Assembly: GCA_021234155.1 (NCBI GenBank)
Contig: JAJEKV010000132.1
Coordinates: 868,001-932,000 of the forward strand
DNA length: 64,000 nucleotides
Origin: Isoetes taiwanensis
Taxonomy: Eukaryota; Streptophyta; Lycopodiopsida; Isoetales; Isoetaceae
Direction: 5' to 3'
Below, in pieces: positions 38,473-50,792 of this stretch (position 1 is the first letter of the stretch; every line of letters starts with the position of its first letter). The notes under the pieces are model-generated. The model had not been told where the DNA came from. It saw only the letters and a list, made by a program, of their open reading frames with translations, and searched no databases. Both the position numbers and the translations under genes were made by a program.

Positions 38473-40035
38473 ATGGGGAACTATTCGTCTTCAAATGCAC
38501 TGGAACAAGCAAGCTGGGCGACCGGGCTTACATGGCTCGATGCAGCTGCAATACTTGCGGCCTTTTTAGCCTGCCATTTTCTGCGTTATAGATCTGCTGC
38601 AGGTCCCACAGTATGGCCAATTGTAGGCATGCTGCCTCAGATTTCTGCCAATTTCAAACATGCTTACGATTGGGTTACTCTGGAGCTCCAGAAGTCCGGC
38701 GGTACCTTCGTTTTTGTAGTCCCTGCTCTGCCCAGCCTCTCAGTCGCCATTACCTCTGACCCCTCTAATGTCGAGTATATCCTTAAGACCAATTTCGCTA
38801 ATTTTCCTAAAGGCGTCAAATTCCGAGCGGTTTTCCATGACCTCCTTGGATCTGGAATTTTTAATTCCGATGGCCCCCCATGGCAGCACCACCGCCGGAT
38901 TTCTAGCTTGGACTTGCACTCTCGAGCTTTTAAGGACATGTCTTTTCATTGTGTCCAGAACTTGGTCCATTCTAGACTCTTGCCTCTGCTCAGATCCGTC
39001 GCTGCAGCAGGACGGAGTGTTGATTTCCAGGACGTCATGCTCAGGTTTACGTTTGATAGCATCTGCATGCTTGCTTTGGGCGTTGATGTGGGTTGCTTGT
39101 CTATCGATCTGCCACAAATTCCGTTTGCAACAGCGTTTGATTTGGCTACAGAGTGCACATTCATGAGATTCATGGCGCCAGAGTTCCTGTGGAAAATTCA
39201 CCGCTTCTTCAACATTAAAAAGGAAAAAAAACTGAGAGATGCATTAGCAGTGGTTAATAATTTCGCCCAAGACGTGATCTGCAAAAGAAAAAGGGAATTA
39301 AGCCAGGGTTTGAACGCTGAAAGAGTAGATCTGTTATCATGTTTGCTTCAGTCTGACACCTGCAAGATGTACTCTGACAAATTCTTGCGTGATTTTGCCA
39401 TTAATTTTATTTTAGCTGGCAGGGATACCACCTCTGTGGCCCTAACGTGGTTCATGTGGTTGCTAGCCCAGCATGCACACGTTGAAAGTGCCATATTTGA
39501 TGAAGTCTCACATGTTGTCTCCATTAACAAAAATTGCAATACCCATGACCCCTTTAGCATCCACCAGCTTAAGAACATGCATTACCTTCATGCTGCTCTC
39601 TGCGAATCCATGCGCCTTTATCCCCCTGTTCCTGTCGATAACAAGGATGTCCTCAATGATGATATTCTTCCTAATGGCACCAGGGTCAAAAAAGGTTCTA
39701 GGGTGTTCTATTCCATCTATTCCATGGGCAGAATGGAAAGTATCTGGGGTCCAGATTGCCTCCAGTTTAAGCCTGAGAGATGGATTAAGAATGGTGTTTT
39801 TGTGCCAGAATCTCCTTTTAAATTCTCTGCCTTCAACGCCGGCCCCCGTCTCTGCCTTGGCAAAGATCTTGCTTTTGTCCAGCTCAAATATGTTGCTGCT
39901 GCTATTGTGAAGAACTTCAGTATCAGGTTACTTCCTGGACATGTAGTTAGAAAGAAGCTTTCTTTAACTCTTTTCATGAAAAAGGGGCTTCCAGTAACCT
40001 TGCATTCTAGACCAAATGATTTGAAGCCAACTTGA
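38473..40035 (+). CDS. CYP86-clan cytochrome P450 monooxygenase
   Basis: This intact, intronless gene of 520 codons has the usual length for the CYP86 clan. An N-terminal membrane segment (about residues 19-37) is followed by a hinge, PTVWPIVGMLP (45-55). The C-helix WxxxR is W137/R141. The I-helix is AGRDTTS at 315-321, ExxR is E378-R381, PERW is 434-437, and the haem loop FNAGPRLCLG places the thiolate Cys at 461. The start is the ATG at 38473; no better upstream ATG shares the frame. CYP86 enzymes are ER-anchored, use NADPH-P450 reductase, and hydroxylate the omega carbon of fatty acids for cutin, suberin or sporopollenin. Substrate and subfamily are inferred; the GMLP hinge recalls CYP86B. 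The paralogue at 2278-3862 has one frameshift. A CCAAT word near 38331 is the only upstream element I see. Confidence 0.92.
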   Translation: MGNYSSSNALEQASWATGLTWLDAAAILAAFLACHFLRYRSAAGPTVWPIVGMLPQISANFKHAYDWVTLELQKSGGTFVFVVPALPSLSVAITSDPSNVEYILKTNFANFPKGVKFRAVFHDLLGSGIFNSDGPPWQHHRRISSLDLHSRAFKDMSFHCVQNLVHSRLLPLLRSVAAAGRSVDFQDVMLRFTFDSICMLALGVDVGCLSIDLPQIPFATAFDLATECTFMRFMAPEFLWKIHRFFNIKKEKKLRDALAVVNNFAQDVICKRKRELSQGLNAERVDLLSCLLQSDTCKMYSDKFLRDFAINFILAGRDTTSVALTWFMWLLAQHAHVESAIFDEVSHVVSINKNCNTHDPFSIHQLKNMHYLHAALCESMRLYPPVPVDNKDVLNDDILPNGTRVKKGSRVFYSIYSMGRMESIWGPDCLQFKPERWIKNGVFVPESPFKFSAFNAGPRLCLGKDLAFVQLKYVAAAIVKNFSIRLLPGHVVRKKLSLTLFMKKGLPVTLHSRPNDLKPT

Positions 40036-41527
40036 AAGAAGAGTCTTTTGTGACTTTGACGGCATGAATTTTTTATCTTCTTGGTCGATTTCTATTTGTG
40101 TTAAGATTTGCCTCGTTACAAATTGATAGAGAAAAAACATCACAATGGTTTGTCAATCTTTTCTAATCCCTCCCATTTCCCAGAGGAAAAAACAAGCCAC
40201 GGCATTATGGAATGTTCTAGTATCTGGTGGAAAGCTTCTTCTTATTTGTCGAAGCACAAGCAAAGTCGATAGACTCTATTTCAAGACTAGTAGTTATTGG
40301 CCTAAATCTCTTCTTCTAACATTTGAGGGTACACTTAGTTCCTCACCGGGACAGGCTCCCGCCAAGTCACTTGAATAATGAATAGTCTCAAAATTTTCCT
40401 TCTTATCGTTCAGTTGTGGCTCTTCTCAATAGCAAGATATTATTAAAGCGTGCTAAAATAAACATGCCCATCTTTAAATCATTCAATGGATTGAAATTTG
40501 GTATAGGTTTTCCATAGACGAACATGAGCAGGTGCAATACTTGCAATTCGCTCCACTACTGCTAACATATCAGGTAGGTGAGCTCATTCTTGCCTAGTGC
40601 ATGGCCAAAAGTCCTCATAACAGCCTTATTGCTGGTTATCTTCCTTACCTCCTGCAAGAGCCCCATCCAATATTTAATCGTTGATGTAAATTGTGCCGAA
40701 TAAAGCCGTCTCTAGAATGCCCTTGTTACTCGTTCGGAGTGCAACCCAAAGCAAGATATGCATATGGATATTGTTTCATAGCTATTCAATGTCTTTACTG
40801 AACTCTTAATGGCAAAAACTTAGGATTTTCAACTAGTAAGGGCCTTCCATCATCCCCCTCTTTCCATGATTTTATTCTTGCAGCAGGTAATCACTTCAAA
40901 AAACTAGGCTTACTTTGTAGTACAATGGGCCACTCATCATTCATAGCGAACTTAAAAGTCAGAGGGCTAGTGCAGCCAGTCAATCTATCATCCCCGTCGG
41001 GAATGTAACCTTCCATGAACCCTTCCAGTCTGGCACTTTGTCAACAATATAGGGCAGGTGTGTTCAAGTTGCATGTGTCGATTTTATATCGCAATTCAAG
41101 CATGTTAGCACCTTGCTATTTTTTAGTGACGATGAAAAGTTACCTATTCTTGTTTTGTCCAGATGCATTGTCTAGTTGCAGTAGGAGTGTTCAAGGGATC
41201 GGCTTCATACACAAGGCACCCAAAATTAAAAAACTACATGGTTTTTTCCTTGGTTATGACTAGAAAACCATTCTATAAAACCAATGGGTGTTTGTGGGTT
41301 GATATCATTAAAAACCATATGTGGCTAAACTAATGGGTTCTCTTGTTAGGTTTGTTAGGGTAGTATTATGGCATGGTAATCGCAGATGGCCTTTTAGTAG
41401 AGTTTGTCAAAGTGGTATTACATATTGGTAAATGAATGTGGTATACTTATAGTGTTTAAGTGTACGGTTTGTCCATGTGGTATAACATTATGGTTGTGGA
41501 TGTGGTTTAATGTAGTGCTTGTTTTGG

Positions 41528-41579
41528 GTGATTTTATAATGTGGTTGGCTATTGTGATTTTATAATGTGGTTGGCTATT
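41528..41579. repeat. Exact 26-bp tandem duplication
   Basis: The unit beginning gtgattttataatgtggttg is present twice in a row without mismatch (41528-41553 and 41554-41579). Confidence 0.9.
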
Positions 41580-41668
41580 GTAGTATAATGCATGGCTAAA
41601 TGTCATGGTAAAGCACATGTGTGTTTGTTCTATATGTGCACGGTTTTGTTTCTCATTTATAAACCAGT

Positions 41669-41875
41669 AATGGTATGCTGTTTGAAGCATTTCAAGTTTT
41701 AAGTATAAGACTATTAAGGACCGTGGATGGTTTCTTATGCATACAAGTAATGGTCTGTTGTTTGAAGCATTTCAAGTATAGAAGACTAAAACTATTAAGG
41801 ACCGTGTATGGTTTCTTATGTATAGTAGTACTTTTTACTATGGTTTCTTATGTATAGTAGTACTTTTTACTGTTA
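41669..41875. repeat. Nested tandem duplications, 80 and 33 bp
   Basis: Two units of about 80 bp share tgtttgaagcatttcaag and ctattaaggaccgtg (from about 41669 and 41749). The end of the second unit is itself duplicated, with tatggtttcttatgtatagt starting near 41809 and again near 41839. Confidence 0.85.
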
Positions 41876-43389
41876 ATTTCCCTCAATAGCCAAAAAAGAA
41901 TAGGGAGCAAGGGGATTTGAACCCCAACCATTTCCAAAACTCAATGAACAATGATAATTTTATTTGCCCAAATATGTAGAAAACTAATTTAGATCTAACA
42001 TCTACAACAAAGCAAAAGGTAAACATCTAGTATAGGAGGAAAGTGACGACCTTGCAATACTCACGTACTCACCTCTTGCATGTGAGAGAAAGAAATAAAG
42101 CACTTCTAGACAGAAATAGTTAATGTCGATGCTGCAAAATTAGAAGCCTTTTATCCCAGAGGCACTTGCCCCTTTAATAGACTTGCACTTAAGAAATGCA
42201 TACCCATCGCCAGAATCAAGTCCATTTAATGTTCCCTACAAGTTCCAGCAAGGATGGACTCTTCCTCAGCGTCAAACCCAATGGACTAGGTTCATCAAGG
42301 GGATTGTAAAAACTAAAAGATGATGTCTCGGCAGACACCCACATTTTTCTTCGAAACTATATTAGAACTCTCGGCAAGGGGGCTGAATGTGAACTCCTTT
42401 TGTTTGTGTAGGTAAGCACTATGTGCGCAACAATAGATCGGGATATTAATGTCGGTTAGGAACCTAAGAACATATGAGCATACTAAACAATACAAATGAT
42501 TCAACCATATGACATGAAAAATGTTTCCTATGATCCATTGTTATCAAAATAAAAAAGCGGCAAACATCACAACTATAATTTAATCGTTACAAGACAAAAC
42601 CCGATAAATGGACCATATTTCTTGAACTTCATAATCTGGCGTGGTCAACATCTTAAAATGCAAGAAAATACTCACAAGGTATGTGCATACGACATGGTAA
42701 AGTTATGCCAGAATCAAGAGTCCTTGATCGCTTTACACAACATATGCCCATCATACTCCATGTCACCCGCGGGTGCCCAAATCTTGCAAACCGTAATTTT
42801 GGTGATTTCTTGGTCCGATCGCCTGAGAAAAAGCCACGTTCACTCCCACCCATTACTCTTCGCCCACTTGTCATCTTTGTTGCCTAGGTTCCTTGAACTC
42901 ATCTTGTGTTCAGTCCAGGAGAAAGCGTGCATAGAAGATGATCGCGGGTAATATCGCAAACAAAAGTGAAGAAAATCATCTACAAAATGTACGAGCGGGG
43001 GTTTTGTCCTTTTCTCAAATTTAAGCTGCAAAATAAAAATCACAAGATGACTCCATGTACAATCATCATCATGCTCTAACACCGATGTTCCAAAGAATAA
43101 TCTTGTCGGGCTTAATACGCCGATGTTCCAAAGAACAATCTTGTTGGCTTAATGGTAAAGTGTGGAATAGGATTTGAAGGAGAAGGCCACTTTGCCTAAT
43201 ATATATATGCTAGCATGAAATGTCACCAACTCAGTTGGCCATTGTGAAAGATGACTTGAAGGATATGTCATAACCCTTCATCTTCTTATCATTTCACTTC
43301 TCACTCTGCACTTCCATGTGCCATACTAAATAGTTTCGCAATTTTTTATTTGAGAAGCGCTAGCAACAACTATTTTAACTGCTGAAGAT

Positions 43390-44470
43390 GGTCAAGAGTG
43401 CGTACTCACTTCGAATCAATTTTTGAAATCTCACGCATTTATTGCTTTTTAGCACCTTTAGTGCATCATACCATTACCAAACAATGCGATATAGGGTTGA
43501 TAGCGATTACATAAGGGGTAGCATCTTGGGGCTCTAATTGAAGGTCAGTAGCATTTCCCCCTCTCAAGGTCCACATAAATCTTGCGACAATTAAGTAAAG
43601 CCTTCCCTTGTATTGGACCAGGTTCAAATGGCGTGCCAATGATCAATGAATATGCCTCGTCTAGCTTGGCCAAGAAGAACAATCATACAACTACAATGTT
43701 CCATTGTTGATGTGATGGAATGATTCGACTCATAGAGATAAAATAATGGCATCCCTCATCTTCTAAGCCCGGCATGAATGAAGCGAGAAAGAACAATGGC
43801 AAGCGTAACCTTATCAAATAACAAACCTTCATGCGCATTTCATGTAAAATTTGAAGCATTTTAGCATTTTCATGATGAGCATAACGAAAAGCATTGCATT
43901 CAGGGTTATTGCATTTTTCTTAGGCATTTTGGCAAAAGCATTTTGCATCCCGCAGACTACCACACTTACTATACATATCAACTTCTGACACTTCCAACTC
44001 ACGATGTTTGACTCAAACCATGGTCTATTATTTTTCTATGTACTTCCTTACCTCCAACAAGATCACGCCTTTACGCCACAAGCCTCAAGGAGGCTTAAAA
44101 CGTGACATTATTTGATCTGGCATCTTCTATCTTCATTTTTCGTAAGAGCTCAAAGGCTTCTGGATCGCCCCTCTTGTGCATATCCGCAATCATAGCATTC
44201 CGGGCCGTAAATTGCGTTTAGGCATTTCTTGAAAGACTTGGATAGCCTCCTCTATAAACCCATTTTGTATGAAAGGCGTGATCATGGCATTCCAAGCAAT
44301 GACATCCGGATTTGGTATCGTTGGAAGATTCTTAGTGCTTCATCCATCATACCACGCTTAGCATAAACATCAATCATAGCAATCAAGCTACAACATTAGG
44401 CTTAGGCATTTCACGAAACAACATCCGGGCTTCCTTGTAAAGAGCATGGATAAAACATCTCACATCTTGG
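43390..44470 (-). pseudogene. PPR protein relic, PLS class with E motif
   Basis: Read leftwards on the minus strand, frames shift repeatedly but the pieces are classic pentatricopeptide repeats: ARMLFREMPKPNVVA, AMIDVYAKRGMMDEALRIF, AWNAMITPFIQNGFIEEAIQ and VFQEMPKRN (44460-44220). Next come LLEACG and NAFAKMPKKNAIT (44100-43900), then the E-motif region (FIHAGLEDEG, LAKLDEAYSLI, GTPFEPGP, and a YVDLERGKCY-like stretch; 43800-43570). PLS-type PPR proteins act in mitochondria or plastids in site-specific C-to-U RNA editing or RNA processing. No DYW domain is seen after the E region. At least five frameshifts or stops make this a pseudogene, unless consensus errors are the cause. The N-terminus and transit peptide are not identified; the frame at 44494-44853 is not PPR-like. 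Confidence 0.8.
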
Positions 44471-45992
44471 AAGCTTGAAGCTTCCGTTCGATCTTAATCA
44501 TGGTTGGCCGTGCATTTGCATCGGGCGGTCGGCGGACAGCGTTGGAGCTTTAGGCCTCCGGCTTCTAGCTTCGATTTTTGAAGGATGAGTGCCATCGCCC
44601 GACCGGTACGTCTACCATCGCCATCGTCCGCGAAGAAAGCCATCGCCCAGGCATTAGGGAAAGGTTTAGGGTGATCGGCAGAAAGCAAAAGCGGTAGGGC
44701 GAATCGGCAAAAGCACAAAGTAGGCGGGAAAGTAGTAGACCAATAGGAGCACACTACCAAGATCACCATCTCGACCATCCATCTCAACCAAATCTGGACC
44801 ATTGTTTTCAACCCTTTAATGGGGCATTTTTTCACACATATTTTAATTCTCATCCTTAATTTTCAACCTATCTACTTGGGTTCAGGTCACATGATGTCGT
44901 CAACAACGTTCACATGCCGTCAATGATAAACAAATATTCCTCCTTCATATTTATAGGTGATGGTAGTGTCATTGAAGTCCCAGTATTGTAATGGCCCAGC
45001 TCCATGGGAATTTCAAAGATCGTGTTTTTATATACGCCAAATTTACTAAACAACAAGAACGAGAATTTGGCGGCAGAGTGAGGAACTACACATGTTGAGG
45101 GTTATCTAACAAGCAATAGAATTTGAAACTGGATGATATAAGGACGGAGAATCATTTTATCAAAGTCTTAAAACCTTTAAGTTTCCAAAAAGGCCCTCTA
45201 GCATGCAAGTATTGATCAGAATTAAGTTCTGTATTTAAACAATTTACTGAATTTATAATTCTAGCAATGCAGACCGGACCTTTATATCCTTCTTAATCAA
45301 AGATGGACGCCATAGCCAGAACTTGATTCTCTGATAAAAAATAAGGGACAAAATATCTGTCAAATCAAAGGAATGGAAAAGGCAAAACGACAAATTGCTA
45401 AGAAATATTGGAATGCTCACGAGGAATAACATTCGCGGAAGGAGTTCCAAAAGCCACACATAAAAGCAAACCTTCTCAGGCCAGAAAGAAACGCCTCAGC
45501 ACAAACAAATCGCCTTCGTGCATGCCTTCGTGCAGGCCAGCGATCTGGAAAGCATCCTTATTTTTGAGCTCAAGCCCTAGCATCAAGCTTCCAAGTCGAA
45601 TCTGGTTGAACAGGAAAATGCTTTACTTTAGGCGCCATGGCTATGGCGCATCTGTTATCAAAAAAAGTAAAAGACCGAAGCGTTAACGTTGGAGCCATTT
45701 AAGGAGACAGGTGTGCACATTCGAAATTGCCTTGCCTCCCAGCAGGCCCAAAGTTGTCGTTGCATAGCATTTCCCGCTTCAAAATTTTTTCCATCGTTGG
45801 AAAGATGTGTTATAGATAGCCTAGTGACTCAAGCCGCAATTTATCCGTAATAAACAATAGGTCGAAATTACAGCGGCTCTACAAAATGGAAGCCTATTTT
45901 ATAGAGCCAGTCGATTTGTTCAAGTTTTCAAGCTATTCTTATGGTTATTTATGTTGTTCAAGCATCAATAGTGTGATCAATTCTAGCCTACA
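44471..45992. other. No gene confidently recognised
   Basis: A minus-strand ATG in good plant context (AGCCATGGCG, near 45640) opens a short frame, MAPKVKHFPVQPDS, that stops after 22 codons. It could be a first exon but nothing supports it. The 119-codon minus frame at 44494-44853 is Cys/Arg-rich with no known domain. Confidence 0.3.
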
Positions 45993-46049
45993 CTAAGAGC
46001 CAGTTCACATGCTTGTAAAAGGGTTCACTGTATGTGAACCGGCTCTTAG
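45993..46049. repeat. Short hairpin, 18-bp arms
   Basis: The left arm ctaagagccagttcacat and right arm atgtgaaccggctcttag pair with one mismatch around a 21-base loop. This could be a MITE remnant. No small-RNA evidence is available. Confidence 0.8.
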
Positions 46050-47129
46050 GTCTAAGTATTCTTTTTCATGTATTTAAAAGTTAATCATTGGATTATAAAC
46101 CATTGAAATGTTAAATATACTCAATAAGTACAGCAAAATATATAAACACATGCCCGAACTGCAATTGCGCCCCAGTGAAATCAATGCAAGCATAAACCCA
46201 CCAACAACTACTTCTATAGCATGCTATTCATGACTATAAGTACAAAATTATGGATATGTTTAAGATTCGTGACCGGCCAAAAACTCCTTGTGAAGTATGG
46301 CTACGGCCTTGTAGTTGGTCTAGTGGCCAAAGCACCCCTTCCAAGTGCCAGAAATTCTTCTCAAAGTATGGCTATGGCCCTGCAGGAGATCTACTAACGG
46401 GGGGTTTGAACCCTGATGAGACCAAGGTAGCATCTGCAAATAGACAGGCATTGAAACATTTGATTTCTCCATCATATATATGAAACCGGGGGGAAGGGGG
46501 TGTTTTGCATAACATAGAGGGGGTTGCATTATTCTATAAAGACCCCCATGATACTTTGTATTTCTCCATGGTAGAGGTATGCGTCCACCCATGTATGTGA
46601 TGCTAGCTATGTGAGATTATTATCGTTATTTGTTACATACAACATGGTGACCAACCTTATTGATTGTGGCGTATAGACAAGGGGCATGCCCCAAGGCTAA
46701 ATGGTCACTTGGTGGTTTTGTTTAGCTTTGTTTTGGCCTTCCTTTATCCCAAAATTATATATTATATTTGCTTTGATCAAGAGTGGCCTCCTCATGCGCT
46801 TGCTTCTTCATTTAAACTATTCAGTTTGGCATATCAATATCTTTCTAACTTAAATGGTTGAAAGATCCTAAAAATCGTTAAATGATGTGGTCTCAGCCTA
46901 AGTAAATATCTATAACATGTTAACCTTGCTAGGCATGTTAGGCCTCAGTAGGTCTAACATGTTTTCTTCAAGCCTTGCTAGGCCTTTTCAGAATTGACTA
47001 GACATCCAAAAGTCGTATTCTTAATAAAATCATAGATTAGAAAATACCTTCAACCTATGAATTTGAGGAAAACATTTTCAAAGCGATTGAAAATTTCTCA
47101 GTAGTCTTAGCATTTGTTGAAGGTTTGGC
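46050..47129. other. Intergenic, minor internal repeats
   Basis: A phrase containing gtatggct(a/c)cggcc occurs near 46296 and again near 46366 in similar surroundings. No coding domain was recognised in any frame. Confidence 0.35.
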
Positions 47130-47287
47130 CTCTTGAATAGAATTGAATCGAACTGTATTGAATTTTATCATCCACGAAGACCAAATGGCCTATGGAACCC
47201 AAACAAAGGACAACAGGCTTATTGCTGTCCAAGATTAAAAACCCTTGTCTCGAAGGGTTTTCGAGGGAAAACCCTTAGCAGTAACAG
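47130..47287 (-). mobile_element. LINE-like retroposon 3' end, minus strand
   Basis: On the minus strand it runs from GTTACTGCTAAGGGTTTTCC through CCATAGGCCATTTGGTC and CGTGGATGATAAAATTCAAT to a (TTCAA/TTCTA)-type tail. It aligns over about 145 bp with the copies at 54540 and 55757. A CTCGAAAACCCTT segment is flanked by complementary GGTTTTCC-type words, giving hairpin potential. Confidence 0.75.
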
Positions 47288-49570
47288 GCTTGCTAACCAA
47301 CTATACATTCGTAGATGATTGTGTGACGATCGTGTCTCCAACAAGAATCCAAGTAAAGCTATCTATGTTTGGCATGCTCCTATATTGATATCAACATTAG
47401 AAAGCATCTATAGATAATTCTAAATATGAAATTGGATGGATTGTATCTTGGAACCAAACTTGCTAAAGTGTATGAATGCACTAACATTCAACTTATTATC
47501 TACAGGTGTAAATGGATCAACAAGGAAGGAATCCGAGCTAGGGAACATATGCATCAAAAGAAAATGTACTCGGATATTATATTTGACATTTTATAATGCA
47601 TCAAGTATATGCATTAGGTTACACATAATTACATTGAAAAAGTAGTTGATTCTAATGTCTAAGCAATAAATGAGTAAGTAGCGACTATAGTTTTAGAACA
47701 CTGATAGAAGATCATGATATAGACCTCGGCTAGTTAATGTAAGAAGTGTGAATGTAAAACCACATATAGTTCTAGAAAACCACTATTATATTGCTTTTGG
47801 TCTCCGTGGACGATAAAATCATATTCTATTCTATTCTATTCTAAAGATGCAAAACAATTTACAAGAGACCAAAAAATAATAAATTACAAAAGATATGTTT
47901 TGTGCTTTTTTAATGATATTTGAATAAGGTCAAAGTATTTCAAAAAAAACAAAAAATACAAAAGACCATATCTATAGTGGTTTGGTGGTTAATTATGATA
48001 ATATTTTTGGGTGCCTTATGAGTAATCACTATAGATAACCAAGTCCTCTTAGGCGAATATCTATGAGTAATTACCATGACAATTAACTTGGTATTGAAAT
48101 TATAAAATAAACCACAACCATTTTATAACACACACCGTGATATAAAAAACTAGCATGAATAACCACCATGGCATTTAAGTTGGTACAAAAAGCACGCCAT
48201 AAAGTACTTCAACTTTGTGACAGTAAAAAATCAACATAAAGAACCATTGCCACATTAAAGTTGTGTTGAAAAACCATGCTACACAACTCTATCGATTTAA
48301 TAAACCATGTGACATTAGAAAACCAACATGAATGACCACTGTTGGTGCTATAAACGATATAATAAAACAATATCGGTTTTAATAAACCATGCTATAATAA
48401 AAAAGCAACATGAATAACCACGCACTAGTTATGAAAACCACTATGTTATGTGGTTTTTATTAGGAATACAAATTTTGACATAAAAAACCACATCTATAGT
48501 GGTTTCCTAGTGATTTATTATAGTGGTTAAATTTTTGGGTGTCTTGTGATAGCACTAAGGGAGCTCGTTGCTGGAGACAGAAGAACTGTTATAGAAGTTC
48601 AATCATATCACACCTATTAGAACCATAATTCTCAAACCACGGAGCTTATATCTAGGATGTTAACGGGGGTCTTATTGGTCTGGATTTGTGGAGTGCTCTC
48701 CTCATCATAATGGCACAAGTAAAGAAAGTTGAATTAGAGAAGCAATCCAAAGCATAAACCTGGTTGGAGATTGAGATGAGGCCGATCTGTTTGCCATATG
48801 TATGATGAAGGCAATGCATAAATTGCTATCTTGAACTATTGAGGTCGTGCCCGAGTAACCCAAGCAAATTGTTGAAGGACAAAATCGATTCTGGCAGGCT
48901 TGATGTCAGCAGACAGGTACTACTAGGGTATTTCTGTGTGGAAAATTATAACTGGACTGCTCTGATCTGAAGCTAGAACTTGATGCTGGATGCAGTTGTT
49001 GAGGTGTCGTTGGGCTTGGGTAGGTCTAAACCAGGGGGCAATGCTCATCTCCTCCTGTCTTAATCAGTGTGCATCCCCTCCTATCTTCATCTAAGCAATC
49101 ACTGAACTAACAAAATCAACAAGCCCTGTATAAATCTTGACTAAAGGAATCATTGTGGGCTGGAAAGATTGATGCAAAAATCGCTACAATTCGATTGTTG
49201 CAAAACTGGCTGGGCTTAGGCTTTGTGCTGATGCTGAGATGCTACATGGTTCTATGAGCGCCAAGGTGCTTAGCTTGTCCGAACTAGCGAGGCGGTGCAG
49301 AGAGAATTTGGAGTGGCATATATTCTATTGCCAGAAGATGGTGAATATGGGAGACATCTGACCTCGAAACTAGCCTATATACTGGCAATGGGTCCACATC
49401 GTCTTAAAGCTTGTTGAAAGGAGAAACGTGGAATAATTTAAGGGCTAAACTTAGCTATTTGGCGATTTTTAGCACATTTTCAAAAAACATTGGCTAAAGT
49501 AAATGAAAAAAATTGGGAAAAAAATAATAATTTTAGCTTAACTTTTTTCGGGACTACACCAACCCTGGAG
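47288..49570. other. AT-rich repetitive DNA, no gene
   Basis: It contains a truncated retroposon 3' end (47799-47845: ggtctccgtggacgataaaa then (TTCTA)n). Between 47955 and 48560 there are many diverged copies of phrases such as ctatagtggttt and aaccac, including two related 75-bp blocks at 47955 and 48490. No domain was recognised at 48560-49440. Confidence 0.45.
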
Positions 49571-50000
49571 CTCTTTAGCCAAACGCTAGAAAGTAAGAGA
49601 GTGAAATTTTGTATTGTTTAGATAAACCATAGAAACTTTTAAAATGATTTTTGGGCTAGTTTAGCTAACATCATTCTAGTTTATATGAAATATATGATTA
49701 GTAGTTTAGTTTCTAGCATTATGAATTAATTTGAGTCCTAGACTTTGCTAGTTAGCATTATTTTAGAATGTTTTCACAAAGAAAATGACCAAAATAAGTG
49801 GAATATATTGAAAAAAAGTATAGTAATTTGGCTTAATATTTTCTGTTGGCCACACCATAGAAATTTTTGGGATGATGTTTGGGTTAGTTTAGCTAAACGC
49901 TAGAAAGTATGAGAGGAAAAATATGTACAATTTAGCTAAACCATAGAAAGTTTTGGGATTAATATCGAGCAAGTTTAGCTAAAGTCATTCTGGCTAACAA
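49571..50000. repeat. Diverged direct repeat, about 318-bp offset
   Basis: The block aaacgctagaaagta...gtttagataaaccatagaaa (from 49579) recurs as aaacgctagaaagta...atttagctaaaccatagaaa (from 49897). Both are followed by gtttagcta and a cattct word. The family is unknown. Confidence 0.7.
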
Positions 50001-50041
50001 AATTTATTCCCTGGAAATGTGCAGTTGATTTTCCAGATGAA

Positions 50042-50420
50042 ATGTCCAAGAGTATGGATTTGTATAGGTGCAAGATGAGGAAGGTCACTTACTTCAAGCA
50101 ATATCTCGATACATGCTTTCTTAATAAGTTTTGGGATGTCATTGTTTTGAAAAAGATCAAAACAACACACTATAAAAGCCAGATTAATCCCATACTTGCC
50201 TGCAGCCCATACCAGCATGTTAGCACATTTTCCTATAAAGAGGCATAGAATAGTTGCATCCATTCAAACTGGTGCACACTGCCTCAGAATTGAAAGAGCC
50301 AAATGGTGGAGACATGAGGAGCGTGAAAATCGGATATGTGAATGTTGTCAGATGGGAGCCAATGAATATGAATGCCAAAATTTTCAAATTTGCCCATCGT
50401 TTGCGATTGTACGAGCATGA
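50042..50420 (+). pseudogene. LINE ORF2 C-terminal fragment
   Basis: Two adjacent frames give LDTCFLNKFWDVIVLKK, then after a frameshift near 50240 RIVASIQTGAHCLRIER and NRICECCQMG. The pattern of a (R)TGAH.LR.E segment, an aromatic/basic stretch and Cys-x-x-Cys-Cys is the usual C-terminus of non-LTR reverse transcriptases that carry a terminal zinc knuckle. Related pieces precede the retroposon 3' ends near 54330 (LCRCCQMGVVED) and 55440, suggesting one LINE family. RT and endonuclease domains are missing here. Confidence 0.65.
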
Positions 50421-50792
50421 TATGTTGACTTGATTACACGTAATCAGCCGCTGCATTTGCCCTTGCAGACGCTTGTAGTAATGACAGATCATCCTCTATT
50501 CTAGTTTTCAGCAAGTGGGATGAACTATCCCCTTTTTTTAAGGATAAAATTTATTTAATATGACTCAAAATACATGACGAGCGATATAGGAGAACATTTG
50601 TCCAAACCATACTCAAACGATGGTCCAATATCACATAAATACACTTTACATACTTCCTCACGGAAGGAATATATCCTGAGTATCTGCAATGTGAAGTGTC
50701 CTTTTCCAGATAGTTGCTCTAAGTGGTTCTTTCAGATTGGATGTGTGGTATGAGATGTACAGTTTGTATCTGAACTGAGGAATCAATGCACC

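Larger units (their letters stand above)
40036..43389. other. 3' flank and degenerate repeats
   Basis: No intact gene. A plus-strand segment at 41200-41262 (FIHKAPKIKKLHGFFLGYD) resembles the end of a Ty1/copia integrase domain, but nothing around it supports this firmly. A plus-strand stretch near 42681-42840 (SRVLDRF, HMPIILHV) resembles the end of a LINE endonuclease domain. Both are weak. Small tandem repeats are listed separately. Confidence 0.35.

Noticed and set aside
38740-39201. Long minus-strand and alternative-frame ORFs inside the intact P450
   Set aside because: Shadows of a well-supported P450 gene, with no domain of their own.
41015-41263. Ty1/copia integrase fragment
   Set aside because: Only one short stretch (KIKKLHGFFLGYD) fits; no GAG, HHCC or RT motifs lie around it.
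41907-41935. tRNA-like T-arm on the minus strand (ggggttcaaatcccc)
   Set aside because: No matching acceptor 5' strand, D-arm or anticodon stem can be found upstream, so it is at most a B-box-like remnant.
45408-45686. 92-codon basic plus frame
   Set aside because: It begins at a non-ATG codon and shows no domain. The other strand has an equally weak frame with a better start context.
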